Origin: an uncultured Poribacteria bacterium
GTDB lineage: Bacteria > Poribacteria > WGA-4E > WGA-3G
NCBI GenBank assembly: GCA_951812525.1
Contig: OX638316.1
Span: forward strand, 4,520,506-4,584,505
Direction of reading: 5' to 3'
DNA length: 64,000 nt
Shown: positions 8,918-19,088 of the stretch, piece after piece
How the letters are laid out: each line of letters opens with the position of its first letter
Numbering within the stretch: position 1 is the first letter of the stretch
Notes under the pieces: model-generated
What the model was told of the DNA's origin: nothing
The model's input: only the letters and a program-made list of their open reading frames with translations
Databases searched by the model: none
Made by a program: the position numbers and the translations under genes

Positions 8918-10849
8918 CTAATTTTTATCCTTCTTTTCATCCTCGTTAACGACTTCATATTCAGCGTCAACGACATCGCTATCTGCCGATGCAGCATCAC
9001 CGGGGTCGCCAGATGGTGCCTCAGCGGAAGCAGCACCAGCGTCCGCGGCTTGTTGATATATCTGTGCAGAAACTTCATGCCAGACCTGTGTCAATTCGTC
9101 GGTTGAGGATTGGATTTCTGCCTGGTTGTTTGCCTCCAACGCTTGCTTGACTTTAGCAACGGCAGCGTTTACCTTCTCTTTGGAAGCATCGTCTATCTTG
9201 TCGCTCAATTCGCCTATGTTTTTCTCTGTTTCATAAACAAGAGAATCGGCACGATTGCGGGTCTCGACTTCCTCTCGTTTCTGCTTATCCTCTTCGGCGT
9301 GGGTTTCAGCATCTTTTACCATCTGATCGATCTCGGCATCGCTAAGACCAGAGGATGCAGTGATGGTAATTTTTTGTTCTTTGCCAGTTGCGGTATCTTT
9401 GGCAGACACGTTAAGTATGCCGTTTGCATCAATATCAAAGGTTACCTCAATCTGCGGCACGCCTCTCGGTGCAGGTGGCAATTCACCGAGACGGAAGCGT
9501 CCGATGGTTTTGTTGTAAACCGCCTGTTCACGTTCGCCTTGGAGGACATGTACATCAACTGCTGTCTGATTATTCTCAGCCGTTGTGAAGACGTTCGATT
9601 TCTTGGTAGGAATCGTTGTGTTCCGGTCGATTAAACGTGTGAACATTCCACCGAGAGTCTCAATACCGAGTGAGAGTGGCGTAACATCCAGCAAGAGGAT
9701 GTCTTTGACCTCTTCATCACCGGCGAGTACACCGCCCTGAATTGCGGCACCGATTGCGACGACTTCATCGGGATTGACACCTTTGTGGGGCTCTTTGCCG
9801 AAGAGTTGCTCTACAGCCTCTTGGACTTTAGGCATACGGGTCTGTCCGCCGACGAGGATAACTTCGTCAATCTCGTTGGGTTGCATTTCAGCATCGGCGA
9901 GCGCCTGCCGGCACGGTTCGAGCGAACGCTGGACGAGATTATCTGTAATCTGTTCGAGTTTAGCGCGGGTGAGCGTCAAGTTAAGGTGTTTCGGACCGCT
10001 GGCATCAACAGTGATAAACGGCAAGTTGATGTCTGTTTGTAGCGTACTGGAGAGTTCACATTTTGCGGTTTCTGCCGCCTCTTTTAAGCGTTGCAGTGCC
10101 ATCTGATCATTGCGTAGATCGATTCCTTGGCTACCAAGGAATTCTTGCGCCATCCAATCAATAACCGCTTGGTCAAAATCGTCACCGCCGAGGTGTGTAT
10201 CACCATTTGTGCTTTTCACCTCGAAGACACCATCTCCGATTTCGAGAATAGAGATGTCAAATGTTCCACCACCGAGGTCATAGACGGCAATCTTCTTATC
10301 GCCTTCACTTTGAAGTCCGTAAGCGAGGGATGCAGCGGTCGGTTCGTTGATGATCCGCTCAACTTCCAATCCGGCGATCTTGCCAGCATCTGCTGTTGCC
10401 TGACGCTGTGAATCGTTAAAGTAGGCAGGCACAGTGATCACGGCTTTTGTGACTTCCTCTCCGAGATATGTCTCAGCGGTCTCCTTCATCTTCCGCAAGA
10501 CCATGGCGGAGATTTCAGGCGGTGAGTAATCTTTGCCATCAATATTTACAGCGACATCACCATCTTTATCGGATTTTAATTCATAAGGAACGCGGGAAGA
10601 ATCATTACCTATCTCGTTATATTTCCGCCCCATGAACCTTTTAATCGAAAAAATTGTATTTTGAGGGTTCGTGATCGCTTGCCTTTTAGCAACGAGTCCG
10701 ACGGGACGTTCACCTTCTTTGGTAAAACCGACGACTGAGGGGGTAGTTCGATTTCCTTCGGCGTTTTCGATTACCTTGGCATCACCACTTTCTAAGACTG
10801 CCACACATGAATTTGTTGTACCTAAATCAATTCCAATAACTTTGCTCAT
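8918..10849 (-). CDS. dnaK: chaperone Hsp70
   Basis: This ATP-driven chaperone (643 aa, full length) has the actin-fold phosphate loops [13 protein letters not shown] and [14 protein letters not shown], the interdomain linker [13 protein letters not shown], a beta-sandwich substrate domain, and a helical lid ending in an acidic tail (NEDEKKDKN). It acts in the cytosol with DnaJ and GrpE, neither of which is next to it. GGGAG precedes the ATG. I saw no CIRCE-type inverted repeat in the upstream gap, so regulation cannot be stated. The gene is the outermost of a minus-strand block and converges with the nuclease gene. Confidence 0.98.
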   Translation of the reverse strand: MSKVIGIDLGTTNSCVAVLESGDAKVIENAEGNRTTPSVVGFTKEGERPVGLVAKRQAITNPQNTIFSIKRFMGRKYNEIGNDSSRVPYELKSDKDGDVAVNIDGKDYSPPEISAMVLRKMKETAETYLGEEVTKAVITVPAYFNDSQRQATADAGKIAGLEVERIINEPTAASLAYGLQSEGDKKIAVYDLGGGTFDISILEIGDGVFEVKSTNGDTHLGGDDFDQAVIDWMAQEFLGSQGIDLRNDQMALQRLKEAAETAKCELSSTLQTDINLPFITVDASGPKHLNLTLTRAKLEQITDNLVQRSLEPCRQALADAEMQPNEIDEVILVGGQTRMPKVQEAVEQLFGKEPHKGVNPDEVVAIGAAIQGGVLAGDEEVKDILLLDVTPLSLGIETLGGMFTRLIDRNTTIPTKKSNVFTTAENNQTAVDVHVLQGEREQAVYNKTIGRFRLGELPPAPRGVPQIEVTFDIDANGILNVSAKDTATGKEQKITITASSGLSDAEIDQMVKDAETHAEEDKQKREEVETRNRADSLVYETEKNIGELSDKIDDASKEKVNAAVAKVKQALEANNQAEIQSSTDELTQVWHEVSAQIYQQAADAGAASAEAPSGDPGDAASADSDVVDAEYEVVNEDEKKDKN

Positions 10850-11295
10850 TTTTGAATGCTCCCTTGTATAAATACACTAAACGTTGGACAATTTTTTCAG
10901 GTTCCAGTGTGGGAAGACTTTTTTATCCAGATGCCGCTCCTCTGGGCTTTACCCTTGAGGAACACACTTTCTATCCACATATCGCCCCTCTGGGGCTTCA
11001 CGTTGGTATTCTGAAAACGTATTTTCTGCAATTGTCCTCTGAAAATAAAATCGCAGGCTATTAAACAGGTTTTCACGAAGATCAGACAGTACATCTTGAT
11101 AAGCCTGCAGGCATATTATTCAAATCGCACAAACTTTCTTAATGAATAGTAGCAATATCTATGCCAATATTAATTGCTTGAAACAGCTAAATTCCTGCTG
11201 AATGTCTGCCAAATTGGCACAATCTTAAATGGGTAACGATCTCAGCAGTCAATTTGACTTACTGCGAACACCATCGTACGGGATTAAATAGCAAC
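10850..11295. other. intergenic, dnaK upstream region
   Basis: There is no credible gene here. The region must hold the dnaK promoter, but no box is convincing. A GCCCC-TCT-GGGGC palindrome at 10984-10996 has an imperfect partner near 10926-10942 (CCGCTCCTCTGGGC), again a repeat-like pattern. Confidence 0.4.
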
Positions 11296-11324
11296 AGGGG
11301 CGGATGTTGATTACATCCGCCCCT
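11296..11324 (-). terminator. strong hairpin after PhyH gene
   Basis: A perfect 12-bp stem AGGGGCGGATGT / ACATCCGCCCCT with a 5-base loop lies 23 bases downstream of the minus-strand PhyH stop. The following T-tract is poor, so it may stabilise or end the transcript, in either direction. Confidence 0.65.
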
Positions 11325-11347
11325 AATAAACAGTGCTATATTTCTAA

Positions 11348-12070
11348 TTAAGCAAACGGGAATGTGCCTTGATACCCACGCGGTCGAGAGACGTGCCAAA
11401 CGCCTTCATACATCGGGGTTACCTGATAATGGCACACGACATTGCTGCGTTCCATATCGTCGCGTTCTTTTGCGCCTTGGTGGGGAATATGGTTGATGAA
11501 GACGACACAATCACCGGCTTTCGGATACAGGATAACGTGTTCTTGTGCATCACACCACGCTTCAAACTTGGGACGATCCAGCGGATAGAGGTGCGGCGGC
11601 TCTGACAGATGTCCGCCTTTGATAAACTTGAGGTGTCCCTCACCCGGGTCGTTGTCCTGAAAATAGAAGGTTGTGTTGATTCCTACGGGTGCCATGGCAA
11701 ACGGATGTTCTTGGACGTACCGCTTTTCCTGCCAATAGCCGTAGAAATCCATGTGCCACTCTTGGAGATAGGGTCCTGGATTGATGTGTGCGCGGAGGCT
11801 GCGTAGTTGACACTGCTTACCCATCAAACCTTCGAGATAAGGACGGACACTTGAGTGTCCGACAAGGGGCTGGTAGGTATCGGGTTCCCGATCAAGGAGG
11901 CTATCAAACCACATATTGCCGACTGCGTTTAAGCCTTCTTCCCAACCCTTTTCGCGTGCGTAATTAATGCGCTGACGGACATTTTCCGTCTCCTCTGGAG
12001 ACAACGCCCCTTCTATTAAAATGAACCCATCCTGCTGCAGTTGCGCGAGTTTATCTTTAGTGTCTGCCAT
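11348..12070 (-). CDS. phytanoyl-CoA dioxygenase (PhyH) family protein
   Basis: This is a 240-aa Fe(II)/2-oxoglutarate dioxygenase. It opens with the family-typical LQQDGFILIEGALSPEE. It has the HxD motif in EWHMDFYGY and the distal His followed by a basic region in HIPHQGAKERDD. It is shorter than the other PhyH protein of the window (309 aa) and shares little beyond the fold marks, so the two are not recent duplicates. A strong AGAAGGAGAT site precedes the ATG. It is last in a possible minus-strand run ThuA, Nramp-like, PhyH. The substrate is unknown. Confidence 0.85.
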   Translation of the reverse strand: MADTKDKLAQLQQDGFILIEGALSPEETENVRQRINYAREKGWEEGLNAVGNMWFDSLLDREPDTYQPLVGHSSVRPYLEGLMGKQCQLRSLRAHINPGPYLQEWHMDFYGYWQEKRYVQEHPFAMAPVGINTTFYFQDNDPGEGHLKFIKGGHLSEPPHLYPLDRPKFEAWCDAQEHVILYPKAGDCVVFINHIPHQGAKERDDMERSNVVCHYQVTPMYEGVWHVSRPRGYQGTFPFA

Positions 12071-12147
12071 CGTTGCATCTCCTTCTGAAGATTCAGAATT
12101 GTTGACAGTATTCTATACCTTTAGGGTCAAGGTGTCAATCTTAATTG

Positions 12148-12180
12148 CCTGGCTGTCAGCAGTCGGCTATCAGTTGCCTG
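12148..12180. repeat. dispersed intergenic repeat, copy in minus-strand block
   Basis: The stretch with GTCAGCAGTCGGCTATCAG closely matches the repeat at 891-914. It sits between the Nramp-like and PhyH genes. Confidence 0.5.
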
Positions 12181-12184
12181 AATC

Positions 12185-13678
12185 TTAAGTGCCAGCGAAA
12201 AGTTTGACGAGTTTGGCATACAAACCCCATCCACTAATTCCAGCAAACACAATAAGCACTGCTGCAGAAATAAGCGCACCGACGAACATAAATGGACGTG
12301 TTCTATAAGCAGCGGGCAGTTTAGCGTTTAGATACAGCGCGGCAAGCATCATTAAGGCGATTGAAAAATTCGCGAGAATAAAACCAGCGACCTGCGTTAA
12401 GATGTCAAACGGGATGTTCAACCAGATCAGGACCATTGTTGTGATGAAGATATAGAGACAGACCCACCTGCGGAGCGTATCGTAGTTCCATTCGTGCTGG
12501 GGCCAGATAGCTTGAAAAAACTCCTGCATCACCCGTGCATAGATTTCGGGTAGTGCTTGGAGCGTTCCCCATAATGCGACGATGATACAGATATAGTATA
12601 CCCAGACGAGTGAACCGTGGATATTTTGCCAGACGCTCGCTTGATCGGTCAGTAGGCTCCAGCCTTCAAAGGTGCTTTGCATGCCATACAGGACCGCAGC
12701 ACCAGAGATCATGAACGCGCCTGTCACAATGAATAGGACGATCGCGCCCATGCCGATATCCCATCGTAGCGGAGCAAGGATTTGACGGAGTTGGCTCACC
12801 TGCCCAGGTTGTTCGGGAAGATAATCAACGCTATGGCTGCTAGCGGCGCGTTGGCGGATAGCGTCAATGTTCTGATGTGATGTCATACCCCAGCGGTGCA
12901 TACTCACCCAATTTGCGTAGACAACATACCCCATCACAGAACCACCGACATAACCAAACGCTGTCGCCATCGTCAATAACGGATTTTCAACTGCATCTTT
13001 GGGTGCCCATTCAGGAAATTCAGGTAGATAGCCGAAACGGAGACTCCCGACCAGCGCCTTACCGAAGTCAGGACGCACCATCAAAGTCCCGATAATAGTT
13101 CCGACTACGAGGATAGCACAGATAATGAGTTGCTGTTTTTCGAGCCTTTCAAAGGAGATACGTAAGCCGAAAAGGAGAGCGAAAGTAATGAAGCAGGAGG
13201 TGATTAGGTTTTCCCAGACAGGTTGTGCGAGCATTGAAGGTAAAGCGTCTCTGAATAAATGATGGAGTAGTGCGCCACACGGTTTACCAATCGGCACCCA
13301 TGCCAAAGGCGCACCTATCATTTCAAAAATGACTATTGCGATGAGGAGCCATCCTCGCGGTCCAGGCAGTTTCGCAAGCCGACTCCCAATATATTCGCCA
13401 CTGACGGCTGTATAGCGCCCCAGTAGGTAAGTTACAAAAACGCCTTTCACGACGCAGCTGAGCAGCACAAGCCAGAGCAAGTTATATCCTGCCCATGCCC
13501 CTGCACGGACGACGACAATCGTCTCGCCCGCACCAATGCTCACGGAAGCAACGATTGCAGCGGGTCCAAACACGGCGGCGAGGGCAATAATCTTTTTCAT
13601 CGACCACGGTTCAGCATAAGGACCGGTGACAGGTGGAATGTCAACAGGCTCAATCTTTTGGTTTTCTTCTGACTGCAT
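12185..13678 (-). CDS. Nramp-superfamily transporter without the DPGN motif
   Basis: The 497-aa membrane protein has about eleven hydrophobic segments starting near residue 30 and belongs to the Nramp (divalent metal transporter) superfamily. The first membrane helix reads GPAAIVASVSIGAGETI, where classic Mn/Fe transporters have a DPGN metal-binding turn, and the helix-6 MPH motif is also not evident. Such proteins form a divergent branch whose substrate is unsettled. The ATG is preceded by AGGAAA. A terminator-like hairpin lies between this gene and the upstream ThuA gene, so it may have its own promoter. Confidence 0.75.
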   Translation of the reverse strand: MQSEENQKIEPVDIPPVTGPYAEPWSMKKIIALAAVFGPAAIVASVSIGAGETIVVVRAGAWAGYNLLWLVLLSCVVKGVFVTYLLGRYTAVSGEYIGSRLAKLPGPRGWLLIAIVIFEMIGAPLAWVPIGKPCGALLHHLFRDALPSMLAQPVWENLITSCFITFALLFGLRISFERLEKQQLIICAILVVGTIIGTLMVRPDFGKALVGSLRFGYLPEFPEWAPKDAVENPLLTMATAFGYVGGSVMGYVVYANWVSMHRWGMTSHQNIDAIRQRAASSHSVDYLPEQPGQVSQLRQILAPLRWDIGMGAIVLFIVTGAFMISGAAVLYGMQSTFEGWSLLTDQASVWQNIHGSLVWVYYICIIVALWGTLQALPEIYARVMQEFFQAIWPQHEWNYDTLRRWVCLYIFITTMVLIWLNIPFDILTQVAGFILANFSIALMMLAALYLNAKLPAAYRTRPFMFVGALISAAVLIVFAGISGWGLYAKLVKLFAGT

Positions 13679-13700
13679 AGCGGGTTTCCTAAGGAAAATA

Positions 13701-13722
13701 AGCGGGTTCAGGAGAACCCGCT
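13701..13722 (-). terminator. hairpin between ThuA and Nramp-like genes
   Basis: The 9-bp perfect stem AGCGGGTTC / GAACCCGCT has a 4-base loop. Read on the minus strand, it is followed by TATTTTCC. It lies 14 bases after the ThuA stop. Confidence 0.7.
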
Positions 13723-13736
13723 CACTCTCATACGCC

Positions 13737-14465
13737 CTATTCTAAGGGTTCTAATGGCTGGGCGTTTCCAAAGACCGGCGTTGGGGCGTTACCGGGTGCT
13801 GCCCACCGTGCAGCGTTTGCGATAACATGTCGAACGTTTTCGTCGTAAAAGATCGGGTACGTTTCATGACCCGGACGGAAATAGAAGATTTTGCCTCTCC
13901 CGCGATAATAACAGCATCCGCTCCGGAAGACTTCACCACCGGGGAACCAGCTAACAAAAATGAGTGTGTCGGGTTCGGGAATATCAAAGGGTTCGCCATA
14001 CATTTCGGCGTGTTCAATTTCAAAGTATTCGCCCAACCCTTCGACGATTGGGTGCCCGTGCTCAATGACCCAGACGCGTTCTTTTTCACCGGCTTCACGC
14101 CATTTAAGGCTACAGGAGGTACCCATCAAACCGGTGAAGGGTTTAGAATAGTGTGCAGAGTGCAGGACGATAAGGCCCATGCCGTCCAATACACGTGCGC
14201 GAACCTTAGCGGCAACTGCATCGTCAACTGCGGCGTGTGCGGCATGTCCCCACCAGATTAAGACATCGGTGTTTGCAAGCACATCGTCGGTTAAACCGTG
14301 TTCGGGTTCATCCAAAGTTGCGCTCCGGACTTTAAAACCGCCCGATTTGTCGAGACCATCAGCAATCGCAGCATGAATCCCATTCGGATAGATGCCGCGG
14401 ATGAACTCGTTCGTTTTTTCGTGTCTAAATTCATTCCAGACTGTAACCTGAATTGGTTGTGCCAT
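13737..14465 (-). CDS. ThuA-domain protein
   Basis: The 242-aa product is of the ThuA (trehalose utilisation) family with a class I glutamine-amidotransferase-like fold. Marks are [11 protein letters not shown] at the N-terminus, [11 protein letters not shown] near residue 75, [14 protein letters not shown] near 105, and the C-terminal [12 protein letters not shown]. The start was placed at ATG 14465 because AAGGAG lies at ideal spacing; an upstream ATG would add 13 residues. The family is linked to sugar metabolism, but the reaction is not well established. The gene lies 139 bp downstream of fabV on the same strand. Confidence 0.85.
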   Translation of the reverse strand: MAQPIQVTVWNEFRHEKTNEFIRGIYPNGIHAAIADGLDKSGGFKVRSATLDEPEHGLTDDVLANTDVLIWWGHAAHAAVDDAVAAKVRARVLDGMGLIVLHSAHYSKPFTGLMGTSCSLKWREAGEKERVWVIEHGHPIVEGLGEYFEIEHAEMYGEPFDIPEPDTLIFVSWFPGGEVFRSGCCYYRGRGKIFYFRPGHETYPIFYDENVRHVIANAARWAAPGNAPTPVFGNAQPLEPLE

Positions 14466-14604
14466 AAGTTTCTCCTTAAAATTGTAATAGATTTTCGTTT
14501 TCAACTATACTGTAGAAAACATGATTAGGATTTCCGCAATTTGTTAGTGAAACTACTCTGATAGGACCCTGAACAAATTGCTCACACTAACAGACTCTGA
14601 TGAT

Positions 14605-15813
14605 TTATCGGACAGCAACAACGTATTCTGTTTCCGTCTCGATGGCTTCATCATAGTCTACACCCTCAACTTCAAACCCGAAGAGGTTTCGGAAGCGGTG
14701 TCTGAAACCTGCGTAATCGGAGAGTTCATGGAAATTATCGGTATCGATTTGTTCCCACCGCTCGGCTACTACGTCGGCTACTTCAGGTTGCAACTCGCGG
14801 TCATCAAGTCGTATATAGCGTTCGTTATCGAGTTGTGGCTGCAGGTCGGGTCCGAGATGCTCAGAGAAAAGCCGTCTCATCTGTCCAATGGGTGCCTCAT
14901 TGATGCCCTTGGCGTTCATAATGTCATAGAGGATACTGACATAGAGTGGAACAACAGGGATCGCCGCGGAGGCTTGTGTAACAACGGCTTTGTTTACCGA
15001 AATATAGGCGTTGCCACCGAGTTGGTTTGCGAGGCGTTCGTCAAGTGCGTCCACACGCGTCTTCAAATCGTCTTTTGCTTTACCGATGGTCCCATCTCGA
15101 TAAATGGGCCAAGTCATGGAACCTCCGATATAGGTATAGGCGACAACGGTCACCTCTGAAGCGAGCAAATCGGCATCTGCTAACGCGTCAATCCACATCT
15201 CCAAGTCTTCACCACCCATCACGGCGATCGTATCGGTGATCTCTTGTTCACTCGCCGGATCAATCGTTACAGGTGTGATGACTTCTCGATTAAGATCGAT
15301 TGTCTTTCCTGTATAGGTTTCGCCGATTGGTTTGAGGACGGATTGATGCGTTGCCCCGGTATTGGGATGGACTCGACGCGGTGCGGCGATACTGTAGACG
15401 AGGATATTTATTTTCCCAAAGTCTGCTTTGAGTCGGTTAATCGCTTCCGTTTTCATCTCATTGGAAAATGCATCTCCGTTGAGACTATCGGCATAATACC
15501 CGTCCGCTGCTGCCTGTTGATGAAAAGCAACAGTGTTATAGTAGCCTCCTGTTGCGGTGCGTCTGCTATCAGCTGGACGCTCGTAGAGAAGCCCAAGCGT
15601 TTTGGCACCGTAAGCCCATGTCAAAGCGATGCGAGAGGCGAGCCCATATCCCGTCGATGCGCCGATGACAAGAGCATTCATATCTGTTTTTTTGTGCGGA
15701 ATCCCTTGTTTAATCTCATCTATCTGGTTTCGCACATTCGTCTGGCATCCGATGGGATGGGCGTTGGTACAGATAAACCCGCGTATCCGGGGTTTAACAA
15801 TTTGAACTGCCAT
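14605..15813 (-). CDS. fabV: trans-2-enoyl-[ACP]/CoA reductase
   Basis: FabV carries out the last reductive step of fatty-acid elongation using NADH. The 402-aa length is standard. Visible marks are the N-terminal VKPRIRGFICTNAHP, the cofactor loop VIGASTGYGLASRI, SIAAPRRVHP, and the active-site Tyr-x8-Lys in PIYRDGTIGKAK. AAGGATACA precedes the ATG. It lies 23 bp after a RidA-like gene on the same strand, so the two are probably one operon. No other fatty-acid genes are nearby. Confidence 0.95.
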   Translation of the reverse strand: MAVQIVKPRIRGFICTNAHPIGCQTNVRNQIDEIKQGIPHKKTDMNALVIGASTGYGLASRIALTWAYGAKTLGLLYERPADSRRTATGGYYNTVAFHQQAAADGYYADSLNGDAFSNEMKTEAINRLKADFGKINILVYSIAAPRRVHPNTGATHQSVLKPIGETYTGKTIDLNREVITPVTIDPASEQEITDTIAVMGGEDLEMWIDALADADLLASEVTVVAYTYIGGSMTWPIYRDGTIGKAKDDLKTRVDALDERLANQLGGNAYISVNKAVVTQASAAIPVVPLYVSILYDIMNAKGINEAPIGQMRRLFSEHLGPDLQPQLDNERYIRLDDRELQPEVADVVAERWEQIDTDNFHELSDYAGFRHRFRNLFGFEVEGVDYDEAIETETEYVVAVR

Positions 15814-15836
15814 TGTATCCTTCTTTTTTAAAGCGG

Positions 15837-16298
15837 TTAGTCTTCAATTTCGACGACCATTTCAACTTCAACCGGAATCCCACCGGGCAGTTGCACCATA
15901 CCGACTGCGGAACGTGCGTGTTTGCCCTTATCGCCGAATACCTCGACGAAAAAATCGGACGCACCGTTGACGACGGCAGGCTGATCGATGAAGTCGGGTG
16001 CCGAGTTGACGAACCCAACCACTTTGACAACACGCTTGACTCGGTCGAGATCACCGAGTGCATGTTTAAGGGTACTCAACAAACCCATCGCAACCTGACG
16101 TGCCGATGCGTAGCCTTCTTCGATAGTAGCATCGGTGCCGAGCTGGCTTTTATAGATTGCACCTTCGCCTGTTCCGGGTCCATGCCCCGACGTAAATATG
16201 AGATTGCCGGTCTGTACAGTTGTGACGTAATTCGCTACAGGAACGGCTGGCTCTGGTAGTTCTATACCTAATTCTTCAAGTCTTTGTTCTATTTTCAT
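15837..16298 (-). CDS. RidA/YjgF-like protein
   Basis: The 153-aa protein belongs to the RidA/YjgF/UK114 superfamily, many of whose members hydrolyse reactive enamines and imines. The N-terminal NLIFTSGHGPG and the C-terminal ARSAVGMVQLPGGIPVEVE, which carries the conserved Arg, are clear. The longer form (about 150 aa against about 130 for classic RidA) matches a RidA-like subgroup of unknown exact substrate. AGAAGGATA precedes the ATG. It is the first gene of a likely two-gene operon with fabV. Confidence 0.88.
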   Translation of the reverse strand: MKIEQRLEELGIELPEPAVPVANYVTTVQTGNLIFTSGHGPGTGEGAIYKSQLGTDATIEEGYASARQVAMGLLSTLKHALGDLDRVKRVVKVVGFVNSAPDFIDQPAVVNGASDFFVEVFGDKGKHARSAVGMVQLPGGIPVEVEMVVEIED

Positions 16299-16667
16299 CT
16301 GATTATCCTTCTGGAAATGAATTAAATTCTAATATGCCGTAAACACGGCTCTTGTGGCGTTCTTTGAAATATGGGCTTGCAAGCTGCACCCTAAAGCAAG
16401 CAGAAGCTTACTGTGATTGTTCGGATGTACCTCTATTATTAAACAGATTTTTGGCAATTTTGTCAAGTAAGTTTTTGGCGAATGGCTATTAGCAGTCAGC
16501 GGTCAGGATCAGTAAGAGTCGGGATCGGGAGATCCCTCCTACAAGAAGATTGAATTCGTCTGACTATGAAAATCTTACAATTTGCCTTATAGAGTGGCTT
16601 ATGCTAAAATGGCGGAAGGTTTAACCGAAATATCCCTATATTTTTATTACAAACACGAGGAGCAACT
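16299..16667. other. divergent intergenic with repeats
   Basis: This gap holds the promoters of the RidA-like gene and the alcohol dehydrogenase. It also contains a diverged copy of the dispersed repeat at 16484-16510 (GCTATTAGCAGTCAGCGGTC) and the GAGATCCCTCCTACAAGAAG element at 16529-16548. No gene was seen. Confidence 0.5.
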
Positions 16668-17690
16668 ATGAAAGTAGCAGCAATATTAGGTGAACGGCAG
16701 GCAGGACTTGTTGACGTGCCAGATCCGACTCCGAAAGAGGATTGGGTGGTCGTAAAAATTCATGCGTCACCGATGTGTAATGAATATCACGCTTTTGAAC
16801 ATGGACACAAAACCGACGGGCTTGGGCACGAAGCGGCAGGCGAGGTGGTGGACGTTGCGCAACCGGGAAAAGTGGAAGTCGGTGACCGAGTGGTTGTGAT
16901 GCCGCAATATCCGTGCGGGAAATGTGTGCTTTGTACCGATGGGGATTACATCCACTGCGAAAACAACTATAATTTTGAGGAATTCACCGGATCGCGTCAC
17001 GGCAATGCGACGATGGCACAGTATATCGTCAAGCCGTCTTGGTTGCTTCCGAAGATTCCAGATAACGTGTCTTACGAACACGCATCGCTTGCTTGTTGTG
17101 CATTGGGTCCTTCATACCGTGCCTTCGACGAGATGGGTGTCAACGCGACGCACACTGTGCTAATCACGGGAATAGGTCCGGTCGGTTTCGGTGCGATTAC
17201 TAACGCCCGATTCCGTGGTGCGAAAGTTATTGCAGCGGAATTGATTCCGTGGCGTGTTGAACGCGCAAAACAGATGGGTGTCGAAGCGGTCATCAATCCA
17301 ACGGATGAAGATGCTGTTGATCAGATTCGCGATCTCACAACAGACGGGCGCGGTGTCGATTTTGCACTTGATTGTTCTGGAAACGTCCAAGCACACCGCC
17401 TGTGCATTGATGCAACCCGTAGACGTGGGACTATCGCCTTCGTCGGACAAAGCGGTAGCAACGATACCGTTCTCCACATCAGTCCGGATCTCATCGGCAA
17501 AGGGTTACGTCTCGCGGGTGCGTGGCACTATAACCTGAATCAGTTCCCCGGATTGATGAAGGTCATTGAAGGTTCATCGCTCCTCGATCTTCTCATCAGC
17601 AATGTTTTTCCAATGAGCGAGATCCAATCGGCATTTGATACCTCGGCGTCTCACGAAAGCTCTAAGATTATCCTCAAGCCTTGGGAATAA
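16668..17690 (+). CDS. zinc-dependent alcohol dehydrogenase family protein
   Basis: This 340-aa medium-chain dehydrogenase has catalytic-zinc residues Cys in SPMCNEYHAF and His-Glu in GLGHEAAGEV. The structural-zinc cysteines are in CGKCVLCTDGDYIHC. The Rossmann motif GIGPVGFGAITNARFRGAK is at about residue 165. It would oxidise or reduce a sugar or alcohol with NAD(P). CGAGGAGC precedes the ATG. Only 3 bases separate its stop from the sulfatase start, so the two are probably translated from one message and may act on the same sulfated polyol or sugar. Confidence 0.9.
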   Translation: MKVAAILGERQAGLVDVPDPTPKEDWVVVKIHASPMCNEYHAFEHGHKTDGLGHEAAGEVVDVAQPGKVEVGDRVVVMPQYPCGKCVLCTDGDYIHCENNYNFEEFTGSRHGNATMAQYIVKPSWLLPKIPDNVSYEHASLACCALGPSYRAFDEMGVNATHTVLITGIGPVGFGAITNARFRGAKVIAAELIPWRVERAKQMGVEAVINPTDEDAVDQIRDLTTDGRGVDFALDCSGNVQAHRLCIDATRRRGTIAFVGQSGSNDTVLHISPDLIGKGLRLAGAWHYNLNQFPGLMKVIEGSSLLDLLISNVFPMSEIQSAFDTSASHESSKIILKPWE

Positions 17691-17693
17691 GCT

Positions 17694-19088
17694 ATGTCAA
17701 CAACGCACAAGCCAAATATACTTCTTATCGTGTCCGATGACCATGCGGCACCCGCAATTAGCTGCTACGGCAGCGAGATAAATCGCACTCCTAATATTGA
17801 CCGAATCGGTGATGGTGGAATGCGATTCAACAACTGTTTCTGTACGAACGCTATCTGTACACCGGCGCGCGGTTCTATCCTGACGGGAAAATATAGCCAT
17901 AAGACGGGTATCAAAACCCTGTCAGATACGATTGATCACACACAAGAACAGACGGTCGCGCAAATGCTGCATGGAGACGGATACCAGACAGCAATTGTCG
18001 GGAAATGGCACCTCGGACACGGTGGTGTCAGCGATCCGCACGGATTCGATTATTGGAACGTCTTTCCTGTCCAAGGTGCGCACATCAATCCTGAGATGAT
18101 TGAGATGGGAGAACGGAAAAAATTCGACGGGTATTCGGCAGACATCGTGACGGACAGTTCACTGAACTGGCTACAAAACCGTGAGTCGGATCAGCCGTTC
18201 TTCCTGATGACAACCTATAAAGCGACGCACGACCCGTTTTTTCCGAATCCGAAGCACCTACATCTCTATACGGATGAAATCCCTGAACCACCGACCTTCA
18301 ACGATGACTATGAAAATCGAGCGGCAGGTGCTGCAATGAACACAGCGAAAGTAAGCATCATGCAGCGGAAAAACCATCTGCCTGAACCTACGCCTGAAGG
18401 TCTGGAAGGCGATGATTTGAAGCGGTGGAACTATCAGTGTTATATGCAGAATTATCTGCGTTGCGCCCACGCTATTGACGAGAACGTAGGACGGCTACTG
18501 GATTATCTGGATGCAGAAGATTTAGCAGAAAATACGATTGTTATCTACTCAGCAGATCACGGATTCTTCTTGGGCGATCACGGTTGGTACGATAAACGGT
18601 TTATGTATGAGGAATCGATGCGGATTCCGTTGCTTGTCCGATATCCACGCGAGATTCAAGCAGAGGGTGTCAGTGAACAGATTACGCTAAACGTCGATTT
18701 CGCGCCGACGTTACTCGATTACGCAGGGGCGGCAATTCCAGATGATATGCAAGGACACAGTCTCCGAACTTCATTGCACGGTGAAACGCCAGTGGATTGG
18801 CGGACATCCATGTATTACCGGTATTGGATGCACCTAGCGCATTTTAACATCCCAGCGCATTATGGCGTGCGGACGGAACACTATAAACTCATCTACTATT
18901 ATGGTGATGCTTTGGGGTCGGGTGGCGCGATTGATCGTTCTACACCGCCGGAATGGGAACTGTTTGATTTGGAGAAGGATCCGCATGAGATGCATAATGT
19001 TTACGAAGATTCGAGGTATGCGGGAGTTGTTGCCGAACTGAAGGCGGAACTGCAAAGGCTGCGGGATGAATTGGGGGATTATGAGTAG
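17694..19088 (+). CDS. type I sulfatase, arylsulfatase-like
   Basis: The 464-aa protein hydrolyses sulfate esters. The C-x-P-x-R signature (CTPARGSILTGKY, near residue 55), whose Cys must be turned into formylglycine, is intact. The metal-binding IVSDDHAAP and the SADHGFFLGDHGWYDK segment are also present. I see no signal peptide, which is unusual for this family and suggests a cytosolic enzyme or another export route. It is coupled to the dehydrogenase upstream. The only formylglycine-generating enzyme of the window (46853) is truncated, so maturation must depend on a gene elsewhere. Confidence 0.93.
   Translation: MSTTHKPNILLIVSDDHAAPAISCYGSEINRTPNIDRIGDGGMRFNNCFCTNAICTPARGSILTGKYSHKTGIKTLSDTIDHTQEQTVAQMLHGDGYQTAIVGKWHLGHGGVSDPHGFDYWNVFPVQGAHINPEMIEMGERKKFDGYSADIVTDSSLNWLQNRESDQPFFLMTTYKATHDPFFPNPKHLHLYTDEIPEPPTFNDDYENRAAGAAMNTAKVSIMQRKNHLPEPTPEGLEGDDLKRWNYQCYMQNYLRCAHAIDENVGRLLDYLDAEDLAENTIVIYSADHGFFLGDHGWYDKRFMYEESMRIPLLVRYPREIQAEGVSEQITLNVDFAPTLLDYAGAAIPDDMQGHSLRTSLHGETPVDWRTSMYYRYWMHLAHFNIPAHYGVRTEHYKLIYYYGDALGSGGAIDRSTPPEWELFDLEKDPHEMHNVYEDSRYAGVVAELKAELQRLRDELGDYE

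Noticed and set aside
13827-14261. Plus-strand 144-codon frame opposite ThuA
   Set aside because: It is a shadow of the ThuA gene, whose motifs and ribosome site are clear.
14578-15159. Plus-strand open frames opposite fabV and dnaK (also 9110-9634, 15244-15831)
   Set aside because: They overlap strongly supported minus-strand genes and lack any family features.
17694-19088. Functional pairing of the sulfatase with the formylglycine-generating-type protein at 46853
   Set aside because: The latter is cut before its catalytic segment and is 28 kb away, so it cannot be claimed as the activator.
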